NCBI GenBank assembly: GCA_016124895.1
Contig: WGMU01000066.1
Location: 1-37,738 of the forward strand
DNA length: 37,738 nucleotides
Reading direction: 5' to 3'
Source: a bacterium
GTDB taxonomy: Bacteria > Planctomycetota > Planctomycetia > Planctomycetales > Planctomycetaceae
Shown in pieces: positions 17,433 to 26,943 of the stretch. Position 1 is the first letter of the stretch. Each line of letters begins with the position of its first letter. The translations under genes were made by a program, and so were the position numbers. The notes beneath the pieces are model-generated. The model was not told where the DNA came from, made no database searches, and saw only the letters and a program-made list of their open reading frames with translations.

Positions 17433-18716
17433 TTATTCTGCTGAATCAGAGTCTGCTGGGGCCTCCGGCTGCCAGGGATGTTCGGCTTCCCATTTCTTCC
17501 AGAAGGCAGACGCATTCGTGTTGCGCCACAGAGCGAGCGCATTGCCGACGTGACTGTAGAACGTGTAGTCGTCCAGCAGTTCCTTCTGCGCCTTTGACGT
17601 CGTGTTCGCGATGATCCAGTTGGCCGCCTTATGAATCATCGCGCGCGGCGGATGCAGCGACTCCGGAGCGATCGCCAGCCATTCGAGATGATGCCCTGTC
17701 GCGATCACATCGCGGTAAGCGGGGCTCTCCGTGTCTGGATGCTCGACAGCGACTTTGCCCTCCGGCCAGTTATAGGGCCAGTGGCCGTCCTCAAACTGAG
17801 TCTCTTCCAGAATGTCGCGAACCTTGCCGAGATGCTCGATTACCTCCGCGCGGATTTCGTCGGACAGAATGCCGTACCGGGATTCACTTTCGGCCCGCAT
17901 CAGATCATCAATCCGGACCAGAAGCATCAGAGAGTAAAGACGGTGCGTGCCGCCGCAGACGCCGTAGGTCATGGCGCCGCGAAGCTGCCGTTTGGCGATC
18001 AGGTCAAAACTGAGTTTCCGCTGGTGAGCGTTTTCCCATTCACGGACGGGTGGCAGCCACAGGCCGAATGCCATGGCCGACCACTCCGTTTCCCGCTCGT
18101 CGAGATCAAAGTCGTAGATCGCCTGCTCCAGAACGTCTTTGAATGTCCGGTTTGGGTATTTCGGGGTTCGCACCGGGAAATCGAGCGGCACGCCGGCTTC
18201 GGTCAGGCACGCCAGCGTGTGGTCATGATGCACCGATGCGCCGGCGACTTTGCCCCAGCGGATGTAGACGCCCGTGTCACGGTCCTGCAGCAGTGGCTCG
18301 ACCTCTGCACTCCACGACAGCAGAAAGCGGCCGTGGTCAAGCAGAAAGTCGCGCATCTCAACACCGGACATGACGGCCGGATCCTGAAACTCAGCATCGA
18401 CATGCCACGTCCGCAGCGCGTGTTCGACATGGTTCGGCTTCAGATGGTCTGCGGAAAACCGCGGCTGGACCTGTTTGAGTACCGCGGCGAGTTCATCATC
18501 GCTGACGACTTCCGGATCGTCGTACAGAGGTGTCACAGCGAGCGGCTCCGAACGCTCAATTTTCACCGGCCGAAAATGGGGTTTCCCGGTCACGACCTCA
18601 AGAATCTGGTCGTTCTGATCTGGAGTCAGTGTCGTCCACGCGGCAGCAAACGCGCCGACTGTGACCAGTTGAACGAGGACGAATCCCGCAAAGGTCGAGC
18701 TTCTGGATTTCTTCAT
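17433..18716 (-). CDS. Exported protein of unknown function, possible alpha/alpha-toroid
   Basis: A 427-residue protein started at ATG 18716 with GAGG about ten bases upstream; a TTG ten codons earlier lacks a ribosome site. A basic N-terminus and one hydrophobic segment at about residues 7-27 (FAGFVLVQLVTVGAFAAAW) make it a signal peptide or membrane anchor, so the body should be outside the cytoplasm. It is mostly helical. Motifs include TGVYIRWGKVAGASVHHDHT, TYGVCGGTHRLYSLMLL, FEDGHWPYNW and HHLEWLAIAPESLHPPRAMI. The helix pairs and the HLEW-type C-terminal motif recall alpha/alpha toroids of the squalene-cyclase or glycosidase kind, but no catalytic motif is recognisable. The Asp/Glu-rich C-terminus is short. 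Function is unknown. It lies downstream of, and codirectional with, the polytopic membrane protein. Confidence 0.75.
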   Translation of the reverse strand: MKKSRSSTFAGFVLVQLVTVGAFAAAWTTLTPDQNDQILEVVTGKPHFRPVKIERSEPLAVTPLYDDPEVVSDDELAAVLKQVQPRFSADHLKPNHVEHALRTWHVDAEFQDPAVMSGVEMRDFLLDHGRFLLSWSAEVEPLLQDRDTGVYIRWGKVAGASVHHDHTLACLTEAGVPLDFPVRTPKYPNRTFKDVLEQAIYDFDLDERETEWSAMAFGLWLPPVREWENAHQRKLSFDLIAKRQLRGAMTYGVCGGTHRLYSLMLLVRIDDLMRAESESRYGILSDEIRAEVIEHLGKVRDILEETQFEDGHWPYNWPEGKVAVEHPDTESPAYRDVIATGHHLEWLAIAPESLHPPRAMIHKAANWIIANTTSKAQKELLDDYTFYSHVGNALALWRNTNASAFWKKWEAEHPWQPEAPADSDSAE

Positions 18717-18805
18717 TTCAACAGACCTCGCAGCAGCAGCCGGCAACCAGGCGACTGCAGACAGTGACTGAAAAGCAATCGATCAAGAGCGGTCGGTGAT
18801 CGGCT

Positions 18806-20407
18806 TCAGATCGGCTTGCGGCGTTTAAACACAACCGTGCGATCATCCTCGAAGACGCGTTCCCATTCGGTGCTCTCACGTAAATAGTCGATCATGACCG
18901 CATGACGAGGCGTATCGAGTACGACGGTGTTGACGCCGTAACGTTCGAGCAACGAGAGCCAGGCTCCCTGCATCTCGATAATTGACAGGTAGTCATCCCA
19001 GACTTCGCGGGGAATCAGATGCGCGTGCGAGTCGACCATGACCTGCATCTCCGGCGGGCCGGCCCAGATCAGGTAGTCGCCCAGTTCGAAAGCGTTAAAC
19101 ACCAGGCCCTGTGGCGGATTCTCGACGAGATACTGTGCCGCTCCGACCGGCGTTTCATGACTGACGGGAATCTTTTCGGCTCGAGCTTGTGCATCCTGCC
19201 CCAGAGCCATCTTCAGCAGCACGGCGCCGGGATTGGAAACCTGCAGGAAGATGATGCACAGGAAAGCTGAAACGATGGTCCACATGCTGGCACGTGTCGG
19301 CGGCTCCAGATTGAGATGCACTCCGCGGACCCGACGCCAGGCGTCGGCTCCGTGAATTCCGACCAGACACACGGCGAGCGGTCCCCACCACATCAGCAGA
19401 CGGGACGTCCAGAGCATTCCAGCACCAAGCCCAGCCAGCGCCAGAAACTCAGCTGCAGCCATGCGTCGGCGACTGAAGCGATAAACCACAAACAGTAACA
19501 GCGCGAGCACGAACGCAGCCTGTCCCTGGACCAGCCGAATGTGCAACGACTGCCACTCGATCAATGACGGCAGATTCGGGTTGCTGCCAATGGCGATGAC
19601 TTCGCTCCACAGCCGCAGGCCGTACGGATTCAGCAGCGTCGCCACGGCGGCCAGTTCGGTCAGCAGGACAAATCGGCGGAATTTCCTGTCCCGGAAGACG
19701 CCGCGCAATGAGCGCGTCCGAAACAGAACGTCGCAGGCTCGCCCGACTGCGAAGCACGCCAGCAGAGCCAGTCCGATCGCAAACGAACCGTGCATGTTCG
19801 CCCACAACGCGAACATGGCCGGCACAAGCCACCAGTTCGAGCGTGCCCATTCGCGACGCAGCAGAACGCTTACCAGGACGGCAAAGAACAGAAAGCCCGC
19901 GCACTGCGGACGAACAATCATCAACTGCTGCCACTCGACAAACAGCGTCATCCCGCAAACGAGCGTCGCGATCAGACCGCTTCGCGTCCGGTCATAAACG
20001 CGGGCCGTCAGAATGCCGATGGCCGCCGCTCCGGCAAACGCATACAGAAACACGATGCCCGCTTTCCCGGCAAACTGATACGCACTGTAGGCCAGCAACT
20101 GGGTCAGCCAGGCAGAGTCAACAAAGCCAACTCCTTCTGACAGCGGCATCAGCGGCTCTGTGGCAGGCAGTGCTCCCGACTGCCAGATCAGCCGGCCATA
20201 CGCCAGGTGGCCCCACAGATCGGTGTGCCACAACGGCCGCAGGTTGAGCACGATAAACGTCACGCCGATCAGAAAGACCCATCCGGCACCTGCCGCAGAC
20301 ATGCGGAACCATTCCGGAAACTTGTCTTCCAGCAGAGCGACGTCGGGTTCCGACGGGTCGTAATCCGCGTCGCGAAGAGTGTCTGGTTCATTCAGGACGG
20401 TCGCCAT
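18806..20407 (-). CDS. Polytopic membrane protein, glycosyltransferase-39-like topology
   Basis: A 533-residue protein with ATG at 20407 and GGAGAG nine bases upstream. After a 36-residue acidic cytoplasmic head there are about ten hydrophobic segments up to residue 395, then a soluble C-terminal domain of about 130 residues with FNAFELGDYLIWAGPPEMQVMVDSHAHLIPREV. The first loop holds WHTDLWGHLAYGR (60-72), an acidic residue and an aromatic cluster in the place where GT39/PMT-type glycosyltransferases keep their catalytic Asp. This architecture is common among bacterial lipid-sugar-using glycosyltransferases, but assignment to a family is not secure. It may share an operon with the exported unknown protein downstream (89 bases apart). 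Confidence 0.75.
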   Translation of the reverse strand: MATVLNEPDTLRDADYDPSEPDVALLEDKFPEWFRMSAAGAGWVFLIGVTFIVLNLRPLWHTDLWGHLAYGRLIWQSGALPATEPLMPLSEGVGFVDSAWLTQLLAYSAYQFAGKAGIVFLYAFAGAAAIGILTARVYDRTRSGLIATLVCGMTLFVEWQQLMIVRPQCAGFLFFAVLVSVLLRREWARSNWWLVPAMFALWANMHGSFAIGLALLACFAVGRACDVLFRTRSLRGVFRDRKFRRFVLLTELAAVATLLNPYGLRLWSEVIAIGSNPNLPSLIEWQSLHIRLVQGQAAFVLALLLFVVYRFSRRRMAAAEFLALAGLGAGMLWTSRLLMWWGPLAVCLVGIHGADAWRRVRGVHLNLEPPTRASMWTIVSAFLCIIFLQVSNPGAVLLKMALGQDAQARAEKIPVSHETPVGAAQYLVENPPQGLVFNAFELGDYLIWAGPPEMQVMVDSHAHLIPREVWDDYLSIIEMQGAWLSLLERYGVNTVVLDTPRHAVMIDYLRESTEWERVFEDDRTVVFKRRKPI

Positions 20408-20792
20408 CAGACACGTCTCTCCTCAGTCAGAACTTCAAAGGCCCATTCCAGGCGAATCGGGCTGACAGACCGCGCGGCCACATTGAGTTAAGCAGCGAAA
20501 CCGCAGCTTGGCCAGTCCCGGAGGCTATCACCCAATTCTGTCTCTGCCGCGGGCGCTGTCAAAGACTGCTGACAGAACGAATCCGGAAAGCCGCACTCAC
20601 TTTGCTCGCTCTGCCGATTGCCCGGCCTGCTCCCGTTCTGCCGCCTGTTCCGGGATGTCGCAATCCGCCGTGGAAACTGGATTCAACGCCGCCCGTCTGA
20701 CACGCTGTGTCGGTTCGCTAACGATGTTTCGCGCACACGCACGTCGGCGATCACGCTCACTCGACGATCCCCCTCACCAGCAGAGCCCAGCC
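20408..20792. other. Divergent intergenic region
   Basis: These 385 bases separate the minus-strand membrane protein from the plus-strand sulfatase and should carry both promoters. The sulfatase frame is open through most of it, but the translation is Arg/Ser/Cys-rich and precedes a good signal peptide, so I treat it as non-coding. I see no strong repeat. Confidence 0.55.
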
Positions 20793-22370
20793 ATGTCTCG
20801 TCCTGTTGAAACGATTCTGTGTGGCATCCTTCTGTGCCAGACCCTCGCATCGCTGTCGGCGGCCGAGCCGGCTTCTGCAGACCAGAAAGCAGCGAGACCG
20901 AACATCGTCATCGTGCTCGCGGATGATCTTGGTTATGGCGACCTGGGCTGCTACGGAAATCCGAGCATCAGGACACCAAACATTGACCGCTTCGCCGCCG
21001 AGGGGCTCAAGCTGAGCGACTGCTACGCCGCCCATGCGAACTGTTCGCCGTCCCGAGCTGGTCTGATGACTGGCCGCACGCCGACCCGACTGGGCATTTT
21101 CAACTGGATTCCGGTGTACTCGCCGATGCACCTGCAGCGGTCGGAACTGACGATTGCGGCACTGCTCCGCAACGCCGGTTACGACACCTGTCACGTCGGC
21201 AAGTGGCACCTCAGCGGCGATCTGCTGGGCGGACGAACTCCGTTTGTCAAAGCGGATGGCTCACCGCTCGTCGACGCCGAGGGCAAGCCAACGGGAGAAA
21301 TCGCCGCGAATATCGCGTTTCAGCCACAGCCGTGGGATCACGGTTTCAGCCATTGGTTCGCAACGCAGAACAACGCGCTGCCGAATCATCGCAACCCCGT
21401 CAACTTCGTGCGTAATGGCAAGCCAGTCGGACCACTTCAGGGCTACTCGGCGGACCTCGTTGCCGATGAAGCCACCCGCTGGCTCGAATCGCGAGGGAAC
21501 TCGTCCGATCCGTTCTTTCTCTTCGTCTGCTTTCACGAGCCTCACGAGCCGATCGCTACCGACAAACGCTTCTCTGATCTCTACCCGTCGGACGATCCCA
21601 GCTTCTCGGCACACCACGGCAACGTTTCGCAACTCGATGCCGGCTTCGGCAAGCTGCTCACCACGCTGGAGCGACTCGACGCACGCGACAACACCTTCAT
21701 CTTCTTCACCAGCGACAATGGTCCGGCAATCACCGGGATGCACCCGCACGGTTCGACCGGCCCGCTGCGGGACAGGAAGGGCTACCTCTACGAAGGAGGA
21801 ATCCGAGTTCCTGGCCTGATCCAGTGGCCGGGACATGTCACACCAGGATCAGTCAGCAGTGAGGCGGTTTCGGGCGTCGACGCTCTGCCGACCGTATGCC
21901 AGATCGCGGGTGTCAAAACGCCAGACGACCGGGCACTCGACGGGACGAGCTTTCTGCCTGTTCTCGACGGTCGCCCCATTGACCGCAAACAACCGCTCTA
22001 CTGGCACTTCAACCGCGCCAGTGGCGAGATCAAAGTCGCCATTCGCGACGGCGTCTGGAAACTCTGTGCCCGACTCAACGTCCCATCCCCGAGGCCGAGT
22101 GGCGGCATCACTGCGGAAGAGATCGCCGATCTCAAAACCGCCGAACTGACTGGCTTCGAGCTTTACAACCTGAGCACCGACGCCGCGGAGACGGCCGACG
22201 TCAGCACCGACCACCCGCAGCTTCTGGCCACCCTGCAGCAGAAAATGCAGACGATCTACAACGACGTCCGGCAGGAAGCCCCGATCTGGCCAGCCTGGAA
22301 CTGGCCCCGCTACGAGGCGCACCACATCGAATGGCCCGACTACTGGCTGAACCGCAAACGTCCGAAATAG
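20793..22370 (+). CDS. Secreted sulfatase (formylglycine type)
   Basis: A 525-residue exported enzyme that hydrolyses sulfate esters. I start it at ATG 20793, which gives a standard signal peptide (VETILCGILLCQTLASLSA), although no good Shine-Dalgarno precedes it; the open frame reaches back to 20508. The sulfatase motifs are complete: RPNIVIVLADDLGYGDLGCYG, then CSPSRAGLMTGR at about residues 86-97, whose Cys is converted to formylglycine by a maturation enzyme not seen here, then GYDTCHVGKWHL, FTSDNGPAITGMHPHG and the metal-ligand Asp-Asn. Length is ordinary for the S1 family. The substrate is probably a sulfated polysaccharide, by analogy with planctomycete relatives, but the subfamily is not readable by eye. 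Confidence 0.93.
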   Translation: MSRPVETILCGILLCQTLASLSAAEPASADQKAARPNIVIVLADDLGYGDLGCYGNPSIRTPNIDRFAAEGLKLSDCYAAHANCSPSRAGLMTGRTPTRLGIFNWIPVYSPMHLQRSELTIAALLRNAGYDTCHVGKWHLSGDLLGGRTPFVKADGSPLVDAEGKPTGEIAANIAFQPQPWDHGFSHWFATQNNALPNHRNPVNFVRNGKPVGPLQGYSADLVADEATRWLESRGNSSDPFFLFVCFHEPHEPIATDKRFSDLYPSDDPSFSAHHGNVSQLDAGFGKLLTTLERLDARDNTFIFFTSDNGPAITGMHPHGSTGPLRDRKGYLYEGGIRVPGLIQWPGHVTPGSVSSEAVSGVDALPTVCQIAGVKTPDDRALDGTSFLPVLDGRPIDRKQPLYWHFNRASGEIKVAIRDGVWKLCARLNVPSPRPSGGITAEEIADLKTAELTGFELYNLSTDAAETADVSTDHPQLLATLQQKMQTIYNDVRQEAPIWPAWNWPRYEAHHIEWPDYWLNRKRPK

Positions 22371-22406
22371 CCAAGGCCTCCGATTCTTCGCAATAGTACT
22401 CCGACG

Positions 22407-22431
22407 ACCTGTCCTTCCCATCCAGACAGGT
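22407..22431 (+). terminator. Weak hairpin after the sulfatase gene
   Basis: ACCTGTC (22407-22413) and GACAGGT (22425-22431) form a 7-bp stem with an 11-nt loop, 37 bases after the stop codon. There is no U-run. It is the only stem I can see in the 273 bases before the next gene. Confidence 0.3.
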
Positions 22432-22643
22432 ACGTGGCTGTCGTCGCATCCGCGTCGACCCTCTGCGCGTCGCCGAGTGCGACGATTGCGTTCACTCTCT
22501 GCAGGAATGTCAAAGTTTGCCGATTATTCCGTCGATAACGCTTGTAGCGGTTTTTCCGTCGTGCAGTGCGCATTTTGTACTGCGCGAACTCGACGCAGAT
22601 TTCAGCAGAGATCTGCGGCTCTGGACACACCGAGGACGAATCG

Positions 22644-25448
22644 ATGGCGTTTCGGCTCCGCTCAGGCTCAGTAATCCGGCAGTTGTCATCCTCCCGGCAG
22701 GATCTGCAAGCTTCCCGAACCAGTGGTTTTCTGGCACGAGCAGGTCTCGTTTGTCTGGCCGCGGCTTCTGCGCTCAGTTCCGGCTGTATGACCAGCAACG
22801 ATGAGCTGTTTTTCTGGGGCGACGAACGGGAGATCACGTACTACAAGGATCAATCGACGAAGATTGATTACCCGGATGTCGGACAGGAATCTCCGCAGGA
22901 AGTGACGACGACTGACGAGCCGCGGCGGATCGGACACCCGCGCAAGGACGACATCGCTGACTTGAAGCTCGACGACGCCCTGAAAACGGCGCTGCTGAAC
23001 GCCGAAGTCATCCGTGACAACGCGCAGTTCCTCAACAGCGGCAACCGGCTGCTCACCAATCCCGACTTCACCAGCTCAATCCACGATATCGCCATTCAGG
23101 AAACCAACCTGCTGTTTGGTCAGGGCGGTGTGCAGGCGGCTCTCTCGGAATTCGACGCCACGTTTACGACCAGCCTGATGACCGGCGTGACAGAGACTCC
23201 GGTTGACACCACAACGACGGGCTTCGATCCGAAAGGCATCACCGGCCCCAGAGGTCGGCATCAGGACTTCGGCGACTTCCGCTCGCGACTCTCGAAAATC
23301 TTTGCCGACGGTTCCCAGTTCACGCTGCAGCACAACTGGCTCTACACCCAGGACAATACAAACAACACCTCGGTCCGGCCGTTCTTCTCGCAGTACACCT
23401 CGCGAGCGAACGCCAGCCAGGACGAGGGGCTGCCGACATTTGGCGCCGAGTTTCGTACACCGTTGCTGCAGGGAGCCGGAACCCGGTACACGCGGATCGC
23501 TGGTCCCATTGCCAAACGTCCGACGCTGCAGAGCACGCCGCTGGTAAATCAGGGTGTGGTCATCGCTCGAATCCGTACTGATATCAGCCTCGCCGATTTT
23601 GAAGGTTCGGTGCAGCAACTGATTCGCGACACGGAAGACACTTACTGGGAACTGTATCTCGCCTACCGGACGTACGACGCTGAGTCGGTCGCGACCCGCA
23701 GTGCCCTCCAGACCTGGCGGGAAGTTCGTGCCAACAAAGACGTCGGAAAAATTGGAGCCGCTGACGAAGCGCAGGCTCAGGACAACTACTTCGAAACGCG
23801 TGCTCGACGCGAAAATGCTCTGGCCGGCCTGTACCAGACCGAAGTTCGGCTGCGACGCCTGATGGGTCTGCCGGTGAATGACCAGACGGTTCTGCGACCG
23901 ATTGACGATCCCATTACCGCTCAGATTTCTTCCGACTGGAACGTCTCGCTGACCGAAGCGCTGACCTACCGCCCGGAACTGCGTCGTCAGAAATGGAATA
24001 TCAAAAGCCTGGAGCTGCAGCACGAAGCCGCTGGAATGCTCGTCCGACCGCGACTCGATTTCGTCGCCCGCTACGAAGCCAACGGCTATGGAGACCAGTT
24101 GACAGGAGACGATCCCACGCCGTTCCACAGCGCTTATGGCTCACTCTGGAGTGGTGACTTTCAGGGCTGGGGACTGGGTTTCGAATTCAGTATGCCGATC
24201 GGCTTCCGTGCCGCGACGACGCAGGTGCAGAACCTTGAACACCGCATTGCAAAAGCCCGTTCATTGCTGGCCGAGCAGGAAAAGGAAATCAGCTACGAAA
24301 TGGCGGCGACCTTCCAGCAGGTCGCGCAGGCTTACCAGTCTGCGAAGACGAACTTCAACCGGCGTCGAGCCGCGGCACGTCGAGTCGCTGCATTCGAGGC
24401 CGAATACCGCGTCGGCCGAACGACAGTCGACCTGCTGCTGCGGGCTCAGATCAGCTTCGCGCAGGCTGAGATCGCCTACTTCTCCAGCCTGGTCAGCTAC
24501 AACCGGGCACTCAATGATCTGAACTTCCGCAAGGGAACGATTCTGTACGACCGCAACGTCTACCTGACCGAAAGTCTGTGGACCGAAGAAGCGTACGAAG
24601 ACGCAATGCGTCGCGCCTGGGAACGCAGCTTTGCCTTCGATGCACCATTCCTCGACGCCGAACCGGACGAGTTTGTTCTGGAATGTCCTGAGTGCGAGAT
24701 GACTGACGAGTGGAACGGCGAGATCACTCCGATGCCGTTGCCTCAGTCAGCTCCGTCCGCGCCACCGGAAGAAAACATCGAGGCCGTTCCGACACCGACC
24801 GATCCCTCAAAACCAGACAGCACTCGACCGGACAACAAGACGGCAATTCTGCCGCTGGAACCGGAAACCGGCGGACTTCAGTACGACGAAACTGTGCCGC
24901 CAGCGTCGAATTCCCAACTGCTGCCGGATGAGCCAGTCACGCTTCCCGCTACAGTCCCGGCGCCGAAAGACGTTCCTGCGTCCGAAGCGGCAGCGGCAAC
25001 CGCTCTGCCGATCGAACCTCTGGCTCCCGCCGGTCAGACCACTTCGCAGCCGGCATTCGTTCCTGAGATCATCGCCAGACCGGAAACTTCCCAACCGGCT
25101 TCACCCACGACCGCAGACCTCAACTTCGAGGCCCCGATTCAGCTCGATCAGTTCGATACGCCGGTTCCACAGGACGACGCATTTCTGCAGCCGATCAATC
25201 CGGACCTGCCGCGCAGTGCATTGCTGAATTCTGCACAGAGCAGAATACCCTCTGGCCAGAGTGCAAATCGTCCGGCTAGTGGATCCAGCCAGCGAGCAAC
25301 CCGCGGCCGGAGCATTCAGCAGACCGGTGAAGCGGCCGGCCAGCCGTCCCGTGTCCGGCAGGCCGACTTTCAACAGCCGGTCGGCCGGTCCGCACCTCAG
25401 TCCAGCCCAGGACCGATTTTCGGCTGGGACAAACTGTTCAATCGCTGA
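22644..25448 (+). CDS. TolC-family outer-membrane lipoprotein with long proline-rich tail
   Basis: A 934-residue protein. ATG 22644 has GAGG eight bases upstream; the longer frame from 22566 has none. A basic 30-residue N-terminus precedes a hydrophobic stretch and a lipobox-like ALSSGC ending at Cys48, so the protein is probably lipidated. The TolC/OEP core spans about residues 110-650: LKLDDALKTALLNA, a beta section with SRLSKIFADGSQFTLQ, and helical hairpins such as YQSAKTNFNRRRAAARRVAAFEAEYRVG and TVDLLLRAQISFAQAEIAY. This core forms the trimeric exit duct of efflux or secretion systems. Typical TolC proteins are 420-500 residues; here an additional tail of about 240 residues (from about 690) is Pro/Ala/Thr/Gln-rich and disordered. 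No inner-membrane pump or adaptor gene is nearby. It converges with the LRR gene, 22 bases away. Confidence 0.88.
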   Translation: MAFRLRSGSVIRQLSSSRQDLQASRTSGFLARAGLVCLAAASALSSGCMTSNDELFFWGDEREITYYKDQSTKIDYPDVGQESPQEVTTTDEPRRIGHPRKDDIADLKLDDALKTALLNAEVIRDNAQFLNSGNRLLTNPDFTSSIHDIAIQETNLLFGQGGVQAALSEFDATFTTSLMTGVTETPVDTTTTGFDPKGITGPRGRHQDFGDFRSRLSKIFADGSQFTLQHNWLYTQDNTNNTSVRPFFSQYTSRANASQDEGLPTFGAEFRTPLLQGAGTRYTRIAGPIAKRPTLQSTPLVNQGVVIARIRTDISLADFEGSVQQLIRDTEDTYWELYLAYRTYDAESVATRSALQTWREVRANKDVGKIGAADEAQAQDNYFETRARRENALAGLYQTEVRLRRLMGLPVNDQTVLRPIDDPITAQISSDWNVSLTEALTYRPELRRQKWNIKSLELQHEAAGMLVRPRLDFVARYEANGYGDQLTGDDPTPFHSAYGSLWSGDFQGWGLGFEFSMPIGFRAATTQVQNLEHRIAKARSLLAEQEKEISYEMAATFQQVAQAYQSAKTNFNRRRAAARRVAAFEAEYRVGRTTVDLLLRAQISFAQAEIAYFSSLVSYNRALNDLNFRKGTILYDRNVYLTESLWTEEAYEDAMRRAWERSFAFDAPFLDAEPDEFVLECPECEMTDEWNGEITPMPLPQSAPSAPPEENIEAVPTPTDPSKPDSTRPDNKTAILPLEPETGGLQYDETVPPASNSQLLPDEPVTLPATVPAPKDVPASEAAAATALPIEPLAPAGQTTSQPAFVPEIIARPETSQPASPTTADLNFEAPIQLDQFDTPVPQDDAFLQPINPDLPRSALLNSAQSRIPSGQSANRPASGSSQRATRGRSIQQTGEAAGQPSRVRQADFQQPVGRSAPQSSPGPIFGWDKLFNR

Positions 25449-25470
25449 GGCACTGCCGCAGAACGATGAG

Positions 25471-26586
25471 TCATTCGCCCTCGATATATTTGAGCTGAAT
25501 CTCAGTGTTCGGCAGCTTCTTCTGCAGCGCCGCGACGCCCTCAGCCGTCACGGCAGTTCGCGTGACCTTGAGATCCTTCAGCGCAGTCAGGCCTTCCAGG
25601 TGAGAGAGCCCCGCATCGCCGACAAGTGTTGATCCCAGGTGCAGGAATTCCAGCTTCTGCATGTCTTTCAGCGCGGACAAACCGGAATCGCTGAGCTGCG
25701 TATTGTCGAGGTTGAGCGACGTCAGATTCGTCAGCCCGGCCAGATGCGCGATCCCCGCATCCGTCACCTGAACGCGCCACAGATTCAGTTTCTGAAGCTG
25801 CTTCAGGTCGCTCAGATGGGCCAGTCCGCTGTCATCGATCAGGCTGTTTTCGCTGACGTCCAGTTCCTGCAACTCGGGTAGGTGCTGCAGTGCGGCCAGA
25901 CCGTCACTCGATACCTGCGTCTGCGAGAGTCGCAGCTTTTTCAGCTTCGGAAACTGCTTCAGCAGAGCGACGGCGTCGTCTCCTGCAAGAGTGCCGGCCA
26001 GATAAAGCTCTTCGAGATTCTTTAATTCGCTGAGCTTCTCCAGTCCGATCTCGCTGACAAACAAATAGTCGAGCATCAGAACTTTCAGGCCGGTCATCTT
26101 TCCGATGTGAACGAGCCCGTCGTCGTCGACCTGAGTTGCTCCGCTCTTACCGGACAGCCGTAGCGCCTTGAGCTTCGTCAGGCCCACCAGTTGTTCCAGG
26201 TTTTGATTCGTCACCGTTGCGCCGCGCAGGTCCAGATTCCGCAGCGTGCCCATCTGGCCAATGTATCTGAATACGAGGTCAGGCAGTTCTGCGTCATTGA
26301 GCAGTAGCGATTCAAGATTTGACAGTCCGGCCAGGGGCTGGAGCATCGATTCCGTCGGCTCTTTGCCGCGGTAGTCGACTTCCAGAATCGAACCGTTTGT
26401 GTGTTGCCGAATCGGAATTCCCATCCCCTGAAAAGCCGGTGCTGACGACGGGTTATCCGGGTGCTCGGGCGCAGGGACAGCGGCCGGTTGCGTTTCTGTC
26501 GAAGCAGGCTTTTCCGAACTGCAGCCAGTCAGCAGTCCGCAGCAGGCAACAGGCAGGAACAGCCAGATCGGAAATCGATTGATCAC
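25471..26586 (-). CDS. Leucine-rich-repeat lipoprotein
   Basis: A 371-residue protein with a GTG start at 26586 and GGAG seven bases upstream. A signal peptide ends in LLTGC, with lipidated Cys22, so it is anchored to a membrane on the outer side. A Ser/Pro/Ala-rich linker (23-60) precedes roughly eleven leucine-rich repeats of about 24 residues, for example KLKKLRLSQTQVSSDGLAAL, QLQKLNLWRVQVTDAGIAHL and NLTSLNLDNTQLSDSGLSAL. The consensus Lx(x)LxLxxTxVTDxGLxxL is the RNI/cysteine-free type common in planctomycetes. Such proteins bind partners; none can be named. It is divergent from the ArsM-like gene and converges with the TolC gene. Confidence 0.9.
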   Translation of the reverse strand: MINRFPIWLFLPVACCGLLTGCSSEKPASTETQPAAVPAPEHPDNPSSAPAFQGMGIPIRQHTNGSILEVDYRGKEPTESMLQPLAGLSNLESLLLNDAELPDLVFRYIGQMGTLRNLDLRGATVTNQNLEQLVGLTKLKALRLSGKSGATQVDDDGLVHIGKMTGLKVLMLDYLFVSEIGLEKLSELKNLEELYLAGTLAGDDAVALLKQFPKLKKLRLSQTQVSSDGLAALQHLPELQELDVSENSLIDDSGLAHLSDLKQLQKLNLWRVQVTDAGIAHLAGLTNLTSLNLDNTQLSDSGLSALKDMQKLEFLHLGSTLVGDAGLSHLEGLTALKDLKVTRTAVTAEGVAALQKKLPNTEIQLKYIEGE

Positions 26587-26943
26587 GCAGAGTCTCCAGG
26601 CGGGTTTTCAAGGCCGAAATCAGCCCGGCGGTATAGCATCTCGGGCCGAATCGGTCCACGAGTTGACGCTCAAACCAGCATCCGGCGACGTGACTCGAAC
26701 GCTCGCAGCCGACCGTTTGAGACCTCTGCGGCATCACTGGACTTGTGCCGGTTCGACTGCCAGAGTGCCATCCCTTGCACAGCGGCGGGTCGGAAGTTGC
26801 CTTTCTCCCGCCCGTCTTCGTGAGTCAGCCAACTGCTCCGTGACGTTGGAACGCCGGTAATTTCAGAGGCTGGATCGGCCCCATCGGCGAGTTGGTTTGA
26901 CTGCGTCTGTCGCTTCTGTTGCTGTTGAGAACTGGAGAAAACC
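26587..26943. other. Divergent intergenic region
   Basis: These 357 bases lie between the divergent LRR lipoprotein and ArsM-like genes and must contain both promoters. I find no gene, no strong inverted repeat and no ArsR-type operator that I can recognise. Confidence 0.55.
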
